A stretch of 64,000 nucleotides of DNA from Calendula officinalis (taxonomy: Eukaryota; Streptophyta; Magnoliopsida; Asterales; Asteraceae). The DNA is taken from assembly GCA_963853835.1 (NCBI GenBank), contig OY970823.1, positions 6,156,001 to 6,220,000 of the forward strand. Reading direction: 5' to 3'. The position numbers were made by a program, and so were the translations under genes. Shown here piece by piece: positions 1-10,598 of the stretch (positions are counted from its first letter, which is position 1; each line of letters starts with the position of its first letter). Below the pieces are notes generated by a model. That model saw nothing but the letters and a program-made list of their open reading frames with translations. It did no database searches and was not told where the DNA came from.

Positions 1-840
1 AAGCTTTATTAATACATATTATTGATAAACCGATTATCAAGCTCTTTTAAATCATTATCTTTATTCATGCATCTTATTTATGAAAACTCATTAAATACTT
101 TTCATTATCATAAACTCTTTCAAAATCATCAATCATTTTGACATACTTAAATAGTCTATAACTATCATTTTCTCATCATATTAATCATATCTTTATTAAA
201 AACATTTATTAATAAAGACTCCTAACAAATCATAGTTTTCAAAATCGTTTGCTATGTACTCAGTAAAAGTCTCATGTACTCACCTTAGCCAAGCTAATCC
301 CAAATCGTGTCTAATAACACGAATCCTTGCTTTCCTACTTGTGAAATGTCACCAATCTTTAGGTCTTCTTGACCTACCATCAATATCATCACAATAACTA
401 GTTATTATCCATAACTAATCACTAATCAATCCATATTCACATTCCTAACCACCAAGTTCATCCAACTTGTAATCTCAAACCCTAGTTCAAGATTTCCATC
501 AATAAACCCAAATCAAACTTGTACACATCGATTACAAGCTTACATTGAGTGTTCTACACCCATGATTAGTCATCTTCCCCAAAGATGACATGGTTGGTTC
601 CCCAAACCACCATTTTTACTCATACCAAGCTCACAATCAAGGTAGATAAGCAAGATACTCAAGAATACTTACCCTTGATGTTTTAATCCTTCAAGATGAT
701 GAAGATCTAAGCTCTTGAGCTCCAAAATCGTCCAAGTTGGCTCCCAAATCAGCTGCACTATGTGTGTGGTTGATTGATCATGTGTTAGAGCTGACTCACA
801 CCAGTGCGCTCGATATAAATAAAGGCCTAATTAAAAGAGA
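1..840 (-). repeat. LTR-like fragment, inverted orientation, no gene
   Basis: No coding region is visible. Read on the minus strand, the stretch around 240-290 has a GGTGAGTACATGAG...ACTGAGTACATAGC arrangement. It resembles the R/U5-like part of the gypsy LTR at about 50490-50530 (GGTGAGTATTCTCACC, then TTCAGTTTTAACG). A minus-strand reading also gives a T-rich ATAAATA-type box near 810-825. I infer a decayed LTR of a related Ty3/gypsy family lying opposite to the next fragment. Boundaries are not visible. Confidence 0.3.
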
Positions 841-1207
841 AATGAGTATAGTCTTTAAGGGCTCAGTTTATGTGTGCATGTTATATATGTGATTATTGAT
901 ATGTATGCTTGAGTTAATTCACTCAGCTTTGGCTGACCCAAACCCCCCCCCCCCACCCACACACACACACATGTGCAGGTACAAGTAGGAAAGGAAAGGA
1001 GAACGTGGACGGATGACACTGCCGGTATCTTGTCTTTGGATAAAAATTTATTGAACACATTTATATTTCCAAATTGTTTTAACTTCAACAGTTTAAGTTT
1101 ACAATTGAACTGCTTTATTAAATATTTTGGGACGCATTTATTATTTTAATTGGAGTTTATTTATTATTTAAAAAAATATAATTTTTACGAAATTTGGGGG
1201 TTTATAA
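841..1207 (+). repeat. 3' end of a Ty3/gypsy LTR (fragment)
   Basis: The block CACTCAGCTTTGGCTGACCC, a C-tract, then GCAGGTACAAGTAGGAAAGG and GTGGACGGATGAC matches the end of the full LTR at 51090-51170 (CACTCAGCTTCTCCAGCTGA, CAGGTACCAGCAGAGGAAAG, GTGGACGGTTGAC). Both then run through AT-rich sequence to a GGG(T/G)GTT-like end (about 1197-1207 here). It is a diverged relative of the young element at 48440-58333, left as a fragment or solo LTR. No target duplication was found. Confidence 0.55.
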
Positions 1208-1417
1208 CGCCGTGGATGGTTTGGACATGTCAAGTTAAGACCACAACATCGCCAATTAGGAGAGTGGAAACTCTCACACGTTGGCTCGAAGAGAAGAGGT
1301 GGACCGAAGCATAGATGGATGGACATAATCAGCCACGATCTGAAGGATCTCAACCTGACTGGGAACATGACTTCTGATAGGGACTCTTGGGGGATTGGTA
1401 TTAGGGAAGATGTATGA
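1208..1417 (+). pseudogene. RTE-type LINE reverse transcriptase, C-terminal remnant
   Basis: The frame starting at 1208 reads without a stop for about 69 codons and ends at TGA 1415-1417. It begins R-R-G-W-F-G-H-V and contains a basic R-R-G-G-P-K-H-R-W-M-D stretch followed by DL..L.L...MTSDRDSW. This is the C-terminal signature of RTE-like non-LTR reverse transcriptases in plants. The polymerase core (FADD box) and endonuclease are absent, so only the last part of the protein survives. It abuts the LTR fragment on its left directly, which suggests one of the two inserted in or truncated the other. Confidence 0.65.
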
Positions 1418-2841
1418 GGAGGTAGGTACTTCTCGAGCTTGTAGGGTGGTTACGTCTAGGTCCACTACGAGTCTAAGATTTACAAGATTCTATGTATGTA
1501 TCTTTTTAGGAGTCTCTCGATATACATGATTACATGTTCTATATACTTGAATGCTTATAAGTCTATACCTAGATCGATGCTATTGGTTGATACATGTTAT
1601 TTGCATACTTGCACAACACCCTCTAAAACTCGACACGTGCACACATACACATTTTACATGTGTTTTTTGCATTCTCATGACACTCTCGCACACACGCGCC
1701 ACATGCTTACGTATCCAGATTCTCATATATTACTTATGTATGATTTTATAGGCGCACAAACTTATCTCATATACTCTCGCAGTTTTGCCGGAGGTATTCT
1801 TGCAACCGGTCTCTCTACCACTGAGTAGGTCTCTCTACAACTGAGTAGATGTATGACTGTTTACATCTTACCTCCCTCAAAACGCACATTTGAATGAACT
1901 GGTTTTCGTTGTTGTTAAATGATGGAAAGGTCTTGAATTTTAGTTTTTTGAAATGACTAAAACGCCCCTTTATTTTATTTTTTTAAATGCCAATTTACCC
2001 CTGAAGTTTAATTTTAAATTATATTTTAATGTTTTTAAAATTACACAGATACTTATATCTTGATATAAAAATAAAAACTGATCCAGAAAGAAATTTATAT
2101 TCTGGTTAAAAAATAATATTTACAAATCAGTCCCAATACGTGGCTAAACAATCCTTGTTACTAATTATAGACCATATGATTCTTATATGGCATGTACCAT
2201 CTTGCAATCATGTTATAAGTTTTATTAGTGTATTGGATTACATTAATGCTTCATATGTTATAAATGCATCAAAAACATACCTCGACATGTGGGTGTCGGT
2301 CGTTGACGGCAACAGCTCCGTTAGTTCTTCGCTCTACGCTTTCTTTGAATTGATCATATGCTAACTACATGTTAAAGAATTTGGGAACGTCAGGTTATAA
2401 AACTGCAAGAGAGAAATCATTTGTGAAACAATAGACCATTGTGTCCAAAATGTGTCGCGATATAGTATAGCGACCTACAATTGGTTAAATTATTAAATTG
2501 GTAAATGACTGTACCCAACTCATATTAGGTTGGTATAATGTCATAAGTTAAGTGTATAAGTCATTCCCAAAAGCTAACTTGAAGGAAGAAGGGACACCTA
2601 GACTTATATGTCATCATTCAATTCTTAATTTGATTGATATGGGATCATAGCAATTATTCATACAATATTAATGTCTTCAACCTACTATTTACCAACCTCC
2701 ATGCACCAATGATCTCATCTAGACCAATTTCCATGAATCCATGATCATCATTTCTCTTTATTTAATTAATTATTGCATGCATTTAGTATTTAAGCATATC
2801 TACTTGATTTCCATTATCTCCTAAAGTCGATCTAGCTAACA
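1418..2841. other. Intergenic, no gene seen
   Basis: AT-rich sequence without convincing coding content. The open frame at 1496-1828 has low-complexity composition and no recognisable domain. A 20-bp unit beginning GGTCTCTCTAC is repeated in tandem at 1808-1827 and 1828-1847 with one mismatch. Nothing else is supported. Confidence 0.5.
1808..1847. repeat. Two-copy 20-bp tandem repeat
   Basis: Two adjacent copies of GGTCTCTCTACMACTGAGTA differ by one base. It is probably a slippage or LTR-internal duplication. Confidence 0.8.
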
Positions 2842-3350
2842 TCTTTATTATATATACTAGTAGGGTACCCGCGCAATCCGACGATGAGTACCTTGTTAAT
2901 TACTTTTTGATGGGATTTAAGTTTTATTCAATTATATGTTTTATTTGAAACGACTATTGTACAAAAGAATGATAATTAAATTTATGGTAAACTCAAATAT
3001 GTCCAAAATTGACACGAGGCAACGATGTTTAGAACAAAGAATTTTTTTGGAAATTGAGAACTGACAAGGTCGTAAATTATGGTGATTTTAATAAAATTCC
3101 TACCGTGCGGCGATGGTATGAAGAAAAGAAATTTTATGGGAAGAGCCCTATACGTGGAGAACGTTTTGGTGTATGAATGGAAGCTATTTAAATTAGTTAT
3201 CGATGTTGGCTGACTCCGAACAGGTTCTGGGTTCGAATCTCACCCTCTACATTTTACTTCATTTGAAAAAAATTAAGACCTTCCAAAAACAATATGCCGA
3301 AATTTAGCATGCTTGAAATATAATATCTCAAATGCGTTATATATATAAAC

Positions 3351-4109
3351 TGTTGGAGCAAAACACAGATCAACTTATTACTGATGCTGCAGTTACTACT
3401 GATCACTTAGTACTGATGGGGCAGAATATGTTACTACTGAAGAAGTTGATACTGATGATACTATAACTTAGTTACTACTGATCATGCAAAGATTGAAGAT
3501 ACTACTGATCATTGTAGTTACTACTGCCGTTGGTTTCTGGACTTACTACTGATCACCAAGTTTACTACTGCCGGGCGTATTTACTTTCTCTTTCTTCTCT
3601 TACTTACAGACCCTTGCAGAGTTCCCCAACAGCGGGGAATGCCCGCATTAAGATTTAAAACTTGTCTCGACTCCACCCCAGAAATAGTAATAGGAGGGAG
3701 CCGCTACTTCACCGGGAGATCGTGATGAGGCAAAAGGGGGTTTTACTACTGATAACGCGTTTTTGAAGAATATCAAGTCCGAGATCTTCGTATAGATAGT
3801 TATAGAATGTAAATCAATGTATATTATTATTATTCGATGTAAATCAAGTCCTAGAATAACTAGGGTAAATAGTTTAGCTTCAAGGACTATTATATATAGT
3901 TCCTTACGAATTGTAAACGTACGTGTGTATTGTTAACTTAATAATATACATTGAAGCTTTTTGTGAAACTGTGTTCTTAATATTCTTGCATATTGTTCTT
4001 ACAGTTCATTGTTCTTAATATATTGATATAGTGTTGATCCGCTGCAACTTCTATCATCAATTAGATCTAAGGTGTTTATTAACTTGTTTATAGTTAATCG
4101 ATCCTGACA
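3351..4109 (+). repeat. Ty1/Copia 5' LTR
   Basis: The 759-bp LTR starts TGTTGGAGCA and ends CCTGACA, and is followed two bases later by a primer-binding site. It contains many TTACTACTGATC-type short repeats (3380-3560). The matching 3' LTR is not in the window, so the element is truncated. Confidence 0.8.
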
Positions 4110-4111
4110 AG

Positions 4112-4123
4112 TGGTATCAGAGC
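4112..4123 (+). other. Primer-binding site (initiator tRNA-Met type)
   Basis: TGGTATCAGAGC is complementary to the 3' end of initiator methionine tRNA and sits just after the LTR end at 4109. Confidence 0.85.
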
Positions 4124-4195
4124 ATATTGGTTCTAGATCTACTATTTGTTAAGAACAACAAAAAGTTTTAATCTTTAAAACACACATTATTAATC

Positions 4196-4603
4196 ATGAC
4201 TGATAATAATGAAAGCACTCAGGCCAACAAAATTCCTATACTCACACCCAACAACTTTGGGATGTGGAAAAATCGTATTAAGCAATACATGCTTATTACA
4301 GATTATTCTATGTGGGAAGTTGTGCTTGAAGGAAACAAAACTGGTCCTGGTCAAGCAAGCAGCTCTGCAACTGAAGCAGACAAACTTAAGTGTGAGAAGG
4401 AAAAGAAGGACAAGGGCATCGAACTCAAAACTCTAAGCACTCTATTACTAGCCATTCCTAACGATTATCAACATCTCTTTGTTGAATATGATGATGCAAA
4501 AATACTATGGGAAGCACTGGAGAAGAGATTCGTTGGGACAAAGAGCATAAACAGACATTTTTTCTATTCAAAAGTATTGGTAACTCCAGAAAAAAAAAAT
4601 TAA
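4196..4603 (+). pseudogene. Ty1/Copia gag, 5' fragment
   Basis: A 135-codon frame follows the primer-binding site by about 70 bp. It opens MTDNNESTQANKIPILTPNN and continues FGMWKNRIKQYML, the usual N-terminal gag pattern of plant Copia elements (retrotran_gag/UBN2 type, with a W..W...M core). It ends in an A-run (about 4590-4600) at TAA, well short of the zinc knuckle, and no pol follows. The sequence AAACAGACATTTTTTC occurs at the break (4551-4566) and again about 118 bp downstream (4669-4684). This suggests deletion or slippage at a short repeat. Non-functional. Confidence 0.75.
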
Positions 4604-4892
4604 TATCGAAGGAGTTTACACATCAAACGTGGTGTATCGAGAGGTTTTATATGATGAGTAACACGCATAAACAGACATTTTTTCCTGTATTTTATACTTA
4701 ATTAGGTTTCTTGTGTTACCTCTATTTTATACACCGTTTTTATGCTTATATACCGTATTCGTTATAAAAATATGTAACCAATGGACTTTTAATCGCCAGG
4801 AATACGCAGCCCGCCGCATCGCTCGTGTTTTAACCTAGTTGATAAACTACGAGTTAATTTCATCTAAACGATAATAACAATAAACGTATTTA

Positions 4893-5486
4893 ATTTACTA
4901 TGGGAATTTAATGGGATCCGTTACAAATTGTAATTTAACGGGATCCCTTTTAAATTTAGGGAGTTAAAAACCTAGTGGCAAAGATGTATAACAGTATAAG
5001 AGCCTAGACGTTCGTTTTAAATCCAAATAACTAAGTAGCCAAATTGGTAAAGGTTGTTGCCTATTTACGAACATGTAGGCATGTGCAAATTGAACCGAGA
5101 ACCGACCAGAACCGCAAAATCGGACCGAACCTGACTGAACTGAGCTACATCTGTCTCGGTTCTAAATTTTATGAAAAATCGGTTCTCGGTTCTAATCGGA
5201 TTCGGACCAAAACCGAGAAAATACAAAAAAATAATCAATGAAATTACTACGGTTGCGGTTCGGTTCGGTTCCGGTCGGTTCTCGGTTCGGTTCCGAGCAT
5301 CATCGGTTCGGTCCTGAGTCCGGTGTAAACCATTTTTTTAGTTATCGGTCCTAGTCAGTCCGGTTTGATCCGGTTCTTGGACCGTGCACAAGCCTAAATG
5401 AGATATGTTTCAAACTGGAAATTTAATGGGATCTGTTTTAAATTCAGGGGAGTTAAAAACCAAATCACAAAGAGGTATAAGACCGT
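4893..5486. repeat. Diverged direct repeat on both sides of a MITE
   Basis: The segment at about 4900-4990 (AATTTAATGGGATCCGTT ... GGGAGTTAAAAACC ... CAAAGATGTATAA) recurs at about 5413-5486 (AATTTAATGGGATCTGTT ... GGGAGTTAAAAACC ... CAAAGAGGTATAA). The hAT-like MITE 5076-5396 lies between the copies. No coding region is seen in the rest of 4839-5652. Confidence 0.6.
5076..5396. mobile_element. hAT-like MITE rich in CGGTTCGGTT motifs
   Basis: This 321-bp element has terminal inverted repeats TAGGCATGTGCA (left) and TAGGCTTGTGCA (right, reverse complement). Both ends are loaded with subterminal CGGTTC/GAACCG repeats. That layout is typical of non-autonomous hAT elements. No open reading frame of note. 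An 8-bp target duplication is not preserved. Confidence 0.6.
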
Positions 5487-5652
5487 ACTGGGCTCACAGA
5501 TTGCATCACTTTATCTTCCTTCACGTGGATCTCTAATAAGGCCACACATACTAAAATTAATTGCCCTGACTTTGTAACCCTAATCTACTTTGGCACGCTT
5601 TGTAATTTGTGTCTTGCACTTTGATACGATGTTTTTATTTAATACTTCTTCA

Positions 5653-7492
5653 CAGAGGTGAAATCCTAAACTGGTTTTTAAACCGGACCGGTTTCAAACC
5701 GCTTTTGAACCGGATTTGACCTCCCTCGACCGGTTCGTTTCCCGATCCGCGGGTCCAGATCCGGATTCCACTTCCAGCGAACAAAGCGGTTTCAAACCGG
5801 ATTTTACATAACAGGTTTCATAAACGGATATAGGCGTTACATGCCCGAACCGCCTTTTAAACCGGATTTGACCGTTACCTCGAGAAAACCGGTTTTTAAC
5901 CCACTTTTCACCTTTAAATACGGTCTTAAGGTTTAGGCATCAACCACAACTCAAACCGCTCTCTTACAAGCTTCCAAACTCACAAATCCCCTCAAAAACG
6001 TTCCCTCTAAAAAAGGCTACCAACTCTCAAGCTTCCGTTGGTGTTGGTGAATCAACAACTCAACCTATCGTTTCTAAAGTAATTCCTACAAAACGTAATC
6101 CCGAAATTTGGTGCAATTTCGACTTATGTTTGATGTCGGATTCGTCAAAGAAAGCTAGGTGCAAAAAATGTGGTAGTTTCTTAAAGGAAGATGGAAACTC
6201 GACTTTAAAGACTCGTGCTTTTAAAACTTGCCTTAGTGTGAAATATGGGTCGAGTGAGCAAACTACCTTGGTGAATGAAGGCAACTTGTGGGCTTACGAA
6301 GTTGCTAAGGTAAATGATTGAATGACGAAGTTCGTGATTCAAGAGTCGTTGCCTTTCAACCGTTTCGACAACAAAAGATTAACGAAGTTGATTCAAGAAA
6401 CTCTTCAACCACGTTACACACATGTAAGTCGCACTACCTTACGAAATGATGCTATACAAATGTGGAAACTTGCTAAAAATGAATTGATTTTAGGCTTTCA
6501 AAATCTTGAAATAAAAGTGTTTTTAACTTCCGATATTTGGACCGCACCACATGGTTCGCCAAATTCGTATCTTTGTGTTACCGCTCATTTGGTGGATCCC
6601 AATAGTTGGATAATGATGAAACGTACAATTGCGTTTAAATTATTTGGTTATCCACACATCGGGGTTAACTTATACAAAATTCTAGACTTTGTTATAAGAT
6701 CATATATACAATGACCGATTTTTTGGGGACTATGAGTTTCCATGATTTTCAAAAACTTGATCTTTTGGGATGGTGGAAAGGAAAGGGAATGCAATTTCCA
6801 ATCATTTCGAAAATGGCACGTGATCTACTAAGTGTCCAAGCTTCTACAGTAGCTTCGGAATCCACTTTTCGTGTTAGTGGCAGGGTTGTATCACTAAGAA
6901 GATCGAAGATGACGCCTTTGTCTATAGAAGTTTGCATTTGCTAAAAGGATCATTTAGATGCGGCGGAGCGTTTACAAGACGTTGCAGTACTTGAAGGCGA
7001 GATGGATAACGGCGTCGAGAAAGAAATACACAATAGTGAAGTTGAGATGGGGATGTCGGCACCTATAACTAGACAAGAACTTGATTATGAGTAAGAACTA
7101 CGCAACAATATTGGGCGAGAAGACACAACAACATGCGAAGAAACAACAACTTTTGAAGAAGACTTTGTTTATTATTGTTATGAACTTGTTATGTTACGTC
7201 TCTTTCATGATTTAAAGACTTTGTTATTTTGGTTAATGTGATGACCTTCTAATGTTAATTGTTATGTCCATTTATGTTATGTCCCTTTAATGTTTAAAAA
7301 AAATAATACAAAAACACGCTAAAACCAGTAAAACCGAACCGGTTTTATGTAAACCGAACCGGTTCCAAATGTTTTCGACCCCAACGCCCCCAAACCGGTT
7401 TTATAGCGGACCGGTTTTGACCGCCGACCCCAAAACCGAACCGGTTTTTAAACCGAACCGGTTTTGGGAAAAAACAAGTTTTTGCAGGTCTA
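5653..7492 (+). mobile_element. hAT transposon, internally deleted
   Basis: The element spans 1,840 bp. The left end is CAGAGGTGAAAT and the right end (reverse complement) is TAGACCTGCAAA, a loose inverted repeat. The flanking 8-bp duplication CTTCTTCA (5645-5652) / CTTCTGCA (7493-7500) matches at 7 of 8 positions, as expected for hAT. Subterminal AACCGGTTT-type arrays occupy about 5670-5900 and 7325-7470. The interior encodes a BED zinc finger plus hAT dimerisation remnant, with the catalytic middle deleted. Confidence 0.7.
6034..6944 (+). pseudogene. hAT transposase (BED finger / RICESLEEPER type), degenerate
   Basis: Three consecutive frames encode parts of one hAT transposase. The first (to TGA at about 6319-6321) holds a BED-like finger, A-R-C-K-K-C-G ... 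LKTRAFKTC, in which the histidine normally following the conserved leucine is lost. The second (6322-6714) reads into the pre-catalytic region with LTSDIWTAPHGSPNSYLCVT. The third (6711-6944) is the C-terminal dimerisation domain: a WW-containing helix, then F-P-I-I-S-K-M-A-R-D-L-L and A-S-E-S-T-F...S-G-R. The central RNase H-like core with most catalytic residues is missing between about 6690 and 6715. Family assignment is established knowledge of hAT layout. The gene is dead. Confidence 0.75.
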
Positions 7493-7576
7493 CTTCTGCA
7501 TCTCAATATTATTGTCATTACACAAAAACAAATAGTATAAGAAAAATACATTGATTACACAATGTCACTAATTAAA

Positions 7577-7693
7577 TTTTCTCTTTCCCATCTAAATAAT
7601 TTTTTGACTGGTTGAGTACATTAATTACACTAGACAATTATATTTGGACATACCAAAATATAAATGTGGACAATAAAATTTAGACAGAGGGAG
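7577..7693. mobile_element. Decayed Stowaway-like MITE
   Basis: The right end AGACAGAGGGAG is followed by TA (7694-7695), the inverse of the Stowaway terminus CTCCCTCTGTCT. The left end (about 7577, TCTCTTTCCCATCTAAATAA) is a degenerate match. It is short and without coding. Confidence 0.45.
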
Positions 7694-7695
7694 TA

Positions 7696-8090
7696 TAATT
7701 TATTTTTCGCCATTCAACTTTTGTTTTAAATTAACTTCAAAAATTATCTCAAAATAAATAAGCGACTATACTATTTACCACCGTAATTTTCTTCCAGAAA
7801 ATAATAAACGGTGTACAAAAATTCAACTAGCTAAAATAAGGTGCAGTGTTCACCGTTTTTAATTGTTTTACACTCAACTTTTTCATTTTGCTAACTATAA
7901 GTACTGTATATATGTTTCTTGATTAATAAAATGTTATTTTGGTTCCAGATATGGTGGCGTCAGGAAATTTTGGTAATAGGCTACTAATTGTTTAAATAAA
8001 GTGATACAAAAATTTCTAGATCACTCAATCGTGTTTTCAAGAAACAAAAATTGTTTTGTTTTTTTTTTTTTAAATTGGTCGAGCACACTT
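7696..8090. other. AT-rich, no gene seen
   Basis: This is the place where exon 2 and later exons of the minus-strand CSLG gene would be expected. No cellulose synthase-like coding is visible here on the minus strand. A T-run lies at 8060-8071. Confidence 0.5.
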
Positions 8091-8096
8091 ACATAC

Positions 8097-8693
8097 CTTC
8101 ATGTTCTCTTCGTCTAGTTCAAATTCATCAGTTCTGAAAAGCAATTCATCGTGTCCATAAGTCGAGAACAACGATTCGGGACACCGACTTTTGATCCCAT
8201 ATTTCCTACAAAACGGTAACCAACTATTCGCGAAAACACATGTCTCCTTGATAGCATAAAGCGTGGATAGCGAACCACCATCATCGGACAAATATACCGC
8301 CAGTTTGTCCGATGGGTAATCAAGTCCCATGGCGGACAACACCGTGTTCATGACCTCCACGGTGGGCTCCTTACTGGGGTCTGCGGTGCATATGAACACG
8401 TCCAGTTTAGGCAATTCGCTGTCGTCAGGGAGGTTTTGTAGGGACACGGTTCGAGCCACCGGGCGCCACCGGAAGGCTTGTGTTAGGAACCAGATGAAGG
8501 TGAAGATAACCTCGGCAACAGTGACTAGAGCCCATGGTAGGGTGGCTACATCACCATGGATTAGATTGGTGAACCTATAGTACAAGATGGCTAATGTGGC
8601 TGTCAAGTGGAAGAGGATATGAAGTCTTTGGGCGGTGGCCCGTGGCTGTTGAACGGAGCAGGTGTTAAGAGAGATGGTTGTGGCAGCAGCCAT
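8097..8693 (-). pseudogene. Cellulose synthase-like G (CSLG) exon 1, truncated gene
   Basis: The exon encodes 199 codons from ATG at 8693 down to a splice donor (AAG|GTATGT, donor bases at 8091-8096). CSL proteins are membrane family-2 glycosyltransferases of the Golgi/ER; some CSLG-clade members glycosylate specialised metabolites. Two N-terminal membrane segments are visible at residues about 26-45 and 54-75. Then comes the QAFRWRPV motif (72-79), the conserved DVFICTADPSKEP (98-110) and the first substrate-binding Asp pair, SDDGGS (136-141). LPFCRKYGI follows near 159-167. The start was chosen at MAAATT because the upstream in-frame codons are not family-like. The family is about 700 residues long, so only about the first quarter is present. 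The remaining exons are absent for over 7 kb, which is filled with hAT, MITE and Copia debris. A neofunctional gene is unlikely; this looks like a fragment, though the exon itself is undamaged. Confidence 0.8.
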
Positions 8694-9520
8694 ATCTTGG
8701 CTGGTGTTAATTATTTGAGATTTCTTATGAATGAAGGATGGATGATGGTGTTTAACTTTTTTCTTAAATAGTTCATCTGATTTAAAATAAGTGATATACT
8801 TTTCACTTCCGGACGTTTCAAAATAAATGAAACACTTTGAAAACATACCTTATTTTGTAAAAAGTAATGAGGCTCACACTGATTAATTACTCTCTCATTT
8901 AATATAGTGAAATGACTTGTTTACCTTTATTTTGCTTTTAAACAATATTAACTTCAGTTTATTCTAAATTTTGTGACACTCATCCCCACTAACTATCCAA
9001 TTTACTGTACTTAATCTTTATTAGAATTTTTGCCTCATAAAATGTGAAATACAAAGTGTCTTACTTATTTTGAAACCCGTTGAATTTCAAAACATACATG
9101 GCCCATATGATAATCCTGTTTTTTGACACTATGTCTCGGTCCATAAATTTGTTTTATTAAGAAAGAACCTCAATTATGGACTCCTTCAGATAAAACAATT
9201 TTTTATAATTCAAAATTCACATTTGATGATGTCTAATAAATTTGTTAATGAACAAATCACAACAAGTTGATTACTGGACTAATTTTAATTTTTAGAAAGA
9301 AATAGCTAATAAAAATGTTCTTTTGTGTGCCGGTTGTCTTTGGCTAGTTGTTTATAGTTACTAACAACTTTGAAGCATATTTTGTTTGCTATTTGGCTTC
9401 CTTCCAAAAACATCGATTGTTATGAACGCCCTTCGTCTAAGATGCTTTGATATTTGAAGACAAAATATAGAATCCTGCCCATCACGTACCACGTACATGT
9501 ATCTCAACCGGCCAAAAGAT
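8694..9520. other. Upstream region of the CSLG exon, no gene
   Basis: AT-rich. It would contain the 5' UTR and promoter of the minus-strand CSLG fragment, but I see no clear TATA box at a sensible distance. No other coding region is evident. Confidence 0.4.
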
Positions 9521-9522
9521 AT

Positions 9523-9703
9523 CAAACAAATTCCTTTTATATTTTACTAGTAGGTACCCGCGCGATACGTCGACGGGTACCCTGCAACTATATATATTCT
9601 ACGCGAGTAAATGTTGTTTGTTTACACATTTTTTCTAACAATAACCGTACAAACGAATGATAATTTAAATTCAATGATTCAACGTTCATCGATAATATTA
9701 CTA
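9523..9703 (+). repeat. Helitron-like left end, second copy
   Basis: TTTTATATTTTACTAGTAGG, then TACCCGCGCGATACG and GTACAAACGAATGATAATTTAAAT, parallels the left end at 2842-2975 (ATATACTAGTAGGGTACCC, CGCGCAATCCG, GTACAAAAGAATGATAATTA). It is cut by the LTR that begins at about 9704. No matching right end was found. Confidence 0.45.
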
Positions 9704-10420
9704 GTGTTGCGTCCTGGATTCTGCGTCACGAATGCGATGATTCCTCGAGCAAGAAACCTGAAAGCAGGAAACATCCCTAAGTCAAAGGTCCTCCGGAAGA
9801 TGCTTCCGGACGGACACTCCGATGCTTAAGTCAGTTATCTGTATCGACGTGAGGTCTATATGAATCGAGTAAAGGAGTAAGTAAGTAATAAATGAAGTGA
9901 AGTTAATGTGTTCTTCCCTGAGGTTGCCCATAGTATTTATAAGTCTTTAGTTTGAGCTGGAAAAAGGGTCGAACATTCTGAGCGAGAGAATGGAGTCTGG
10001 GCTATGGTCCGCACCTTCGAAGGTCCGAAGGTTCTTAGCCTGAAGAAGACTCCTTTGTTCTTTGGACAAAAGCGATTATCAGTCTTGAGCCTCACCCGCA
10101 TTAAATGCCTCCTAGTTTCGAGATTATTTTCTCCTTAAAACTCAGTCACACGCAAAGAAGGCTTTGGGACTTGTAGGTGAATCATGACTTACCTCCGTAG
10201 CTTCTTGTGACCGGTATTCTGTGTTTCGTCCTTCCGGAAGTCCGGATACGAATGGGTTCGTACCCTGCCTCTTTAAGTCCCCTAGATTAGGAGTCAGTCG
10301 GGTATGCGATCCTGACTGATTCTAATCTGTTTACTTCCGCCATTCCCGAATGGGGATTCCAAACGTCCTTGGAGAAGTTACCGTTATCTTTGTGCTGTTA
10401 AAATGCGACCATTATACGTC
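9704..10420 (-). repeat. LTR of a Tat-lineage Ty3/gypsy element (minus orientation)
   Basis: On the plus strand it begins TGTTGCGTCCTGG, the complement of an LTR end in ...CA. On the minus strand a TATAAATA box lies near 9940, in the right place for a promoter in U3. The right limit is uncertain (10340-10420) and is followed by a pyrimidine-rich stretch, which is a polypurine tract on the minus strand. A 68-bp part (10205-10272) recurs at 14139-14206. The orientation agrees with the integrase fragment at 13731-14133. Confidence 0.55.
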
Positions 10421-10598
10421 AACTCAAACTCCTCAACCTTTTAACTTCCCTCTTCCTATTTATGCGCCTTATCGATTCTTTCCTTCTTCCTCCCAAATTC
10501 TAAATTCCTCGTCATATTTTTACCTACATCTTCCCAAATTAATTCCTCCTCATCTTCTTACCTACATCTTCCCCCTTTGTCTTTGTTCTTAAGTAACT

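Larger units (their letters stand above)
2842..4838 (+). mobile_element. Helitron-like element (candidate)
   Basis: The left end is A|TCTTTATTATATATACTAG followed by GGGTACCCGCGC. The right end is a GC-rich hairpin-like block CCCGCCGCATCGCTCGTG, then AACCTAG|T. Helitrons characteristically start with TC, end with CTRR preceded by a short hairpin, and insert between A and T. Both ends fit (A at 2841, CTAG at 4835-4838, T at 4839). No Rep/helicase coding is present, so it would be non-autonomous. A Copia fragment (3351 to about 4640) lies inside and may be an insertion or captured DNA. A similar left end lies at about 9541-9690. Confidence 0.5.

Noticed and set aside
1496..1828. 110-codon open frame
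   Set aside because: Composition is low-complexity and cysteine/histidine-scattered with no recognisable domain; it lies in repeat debris.
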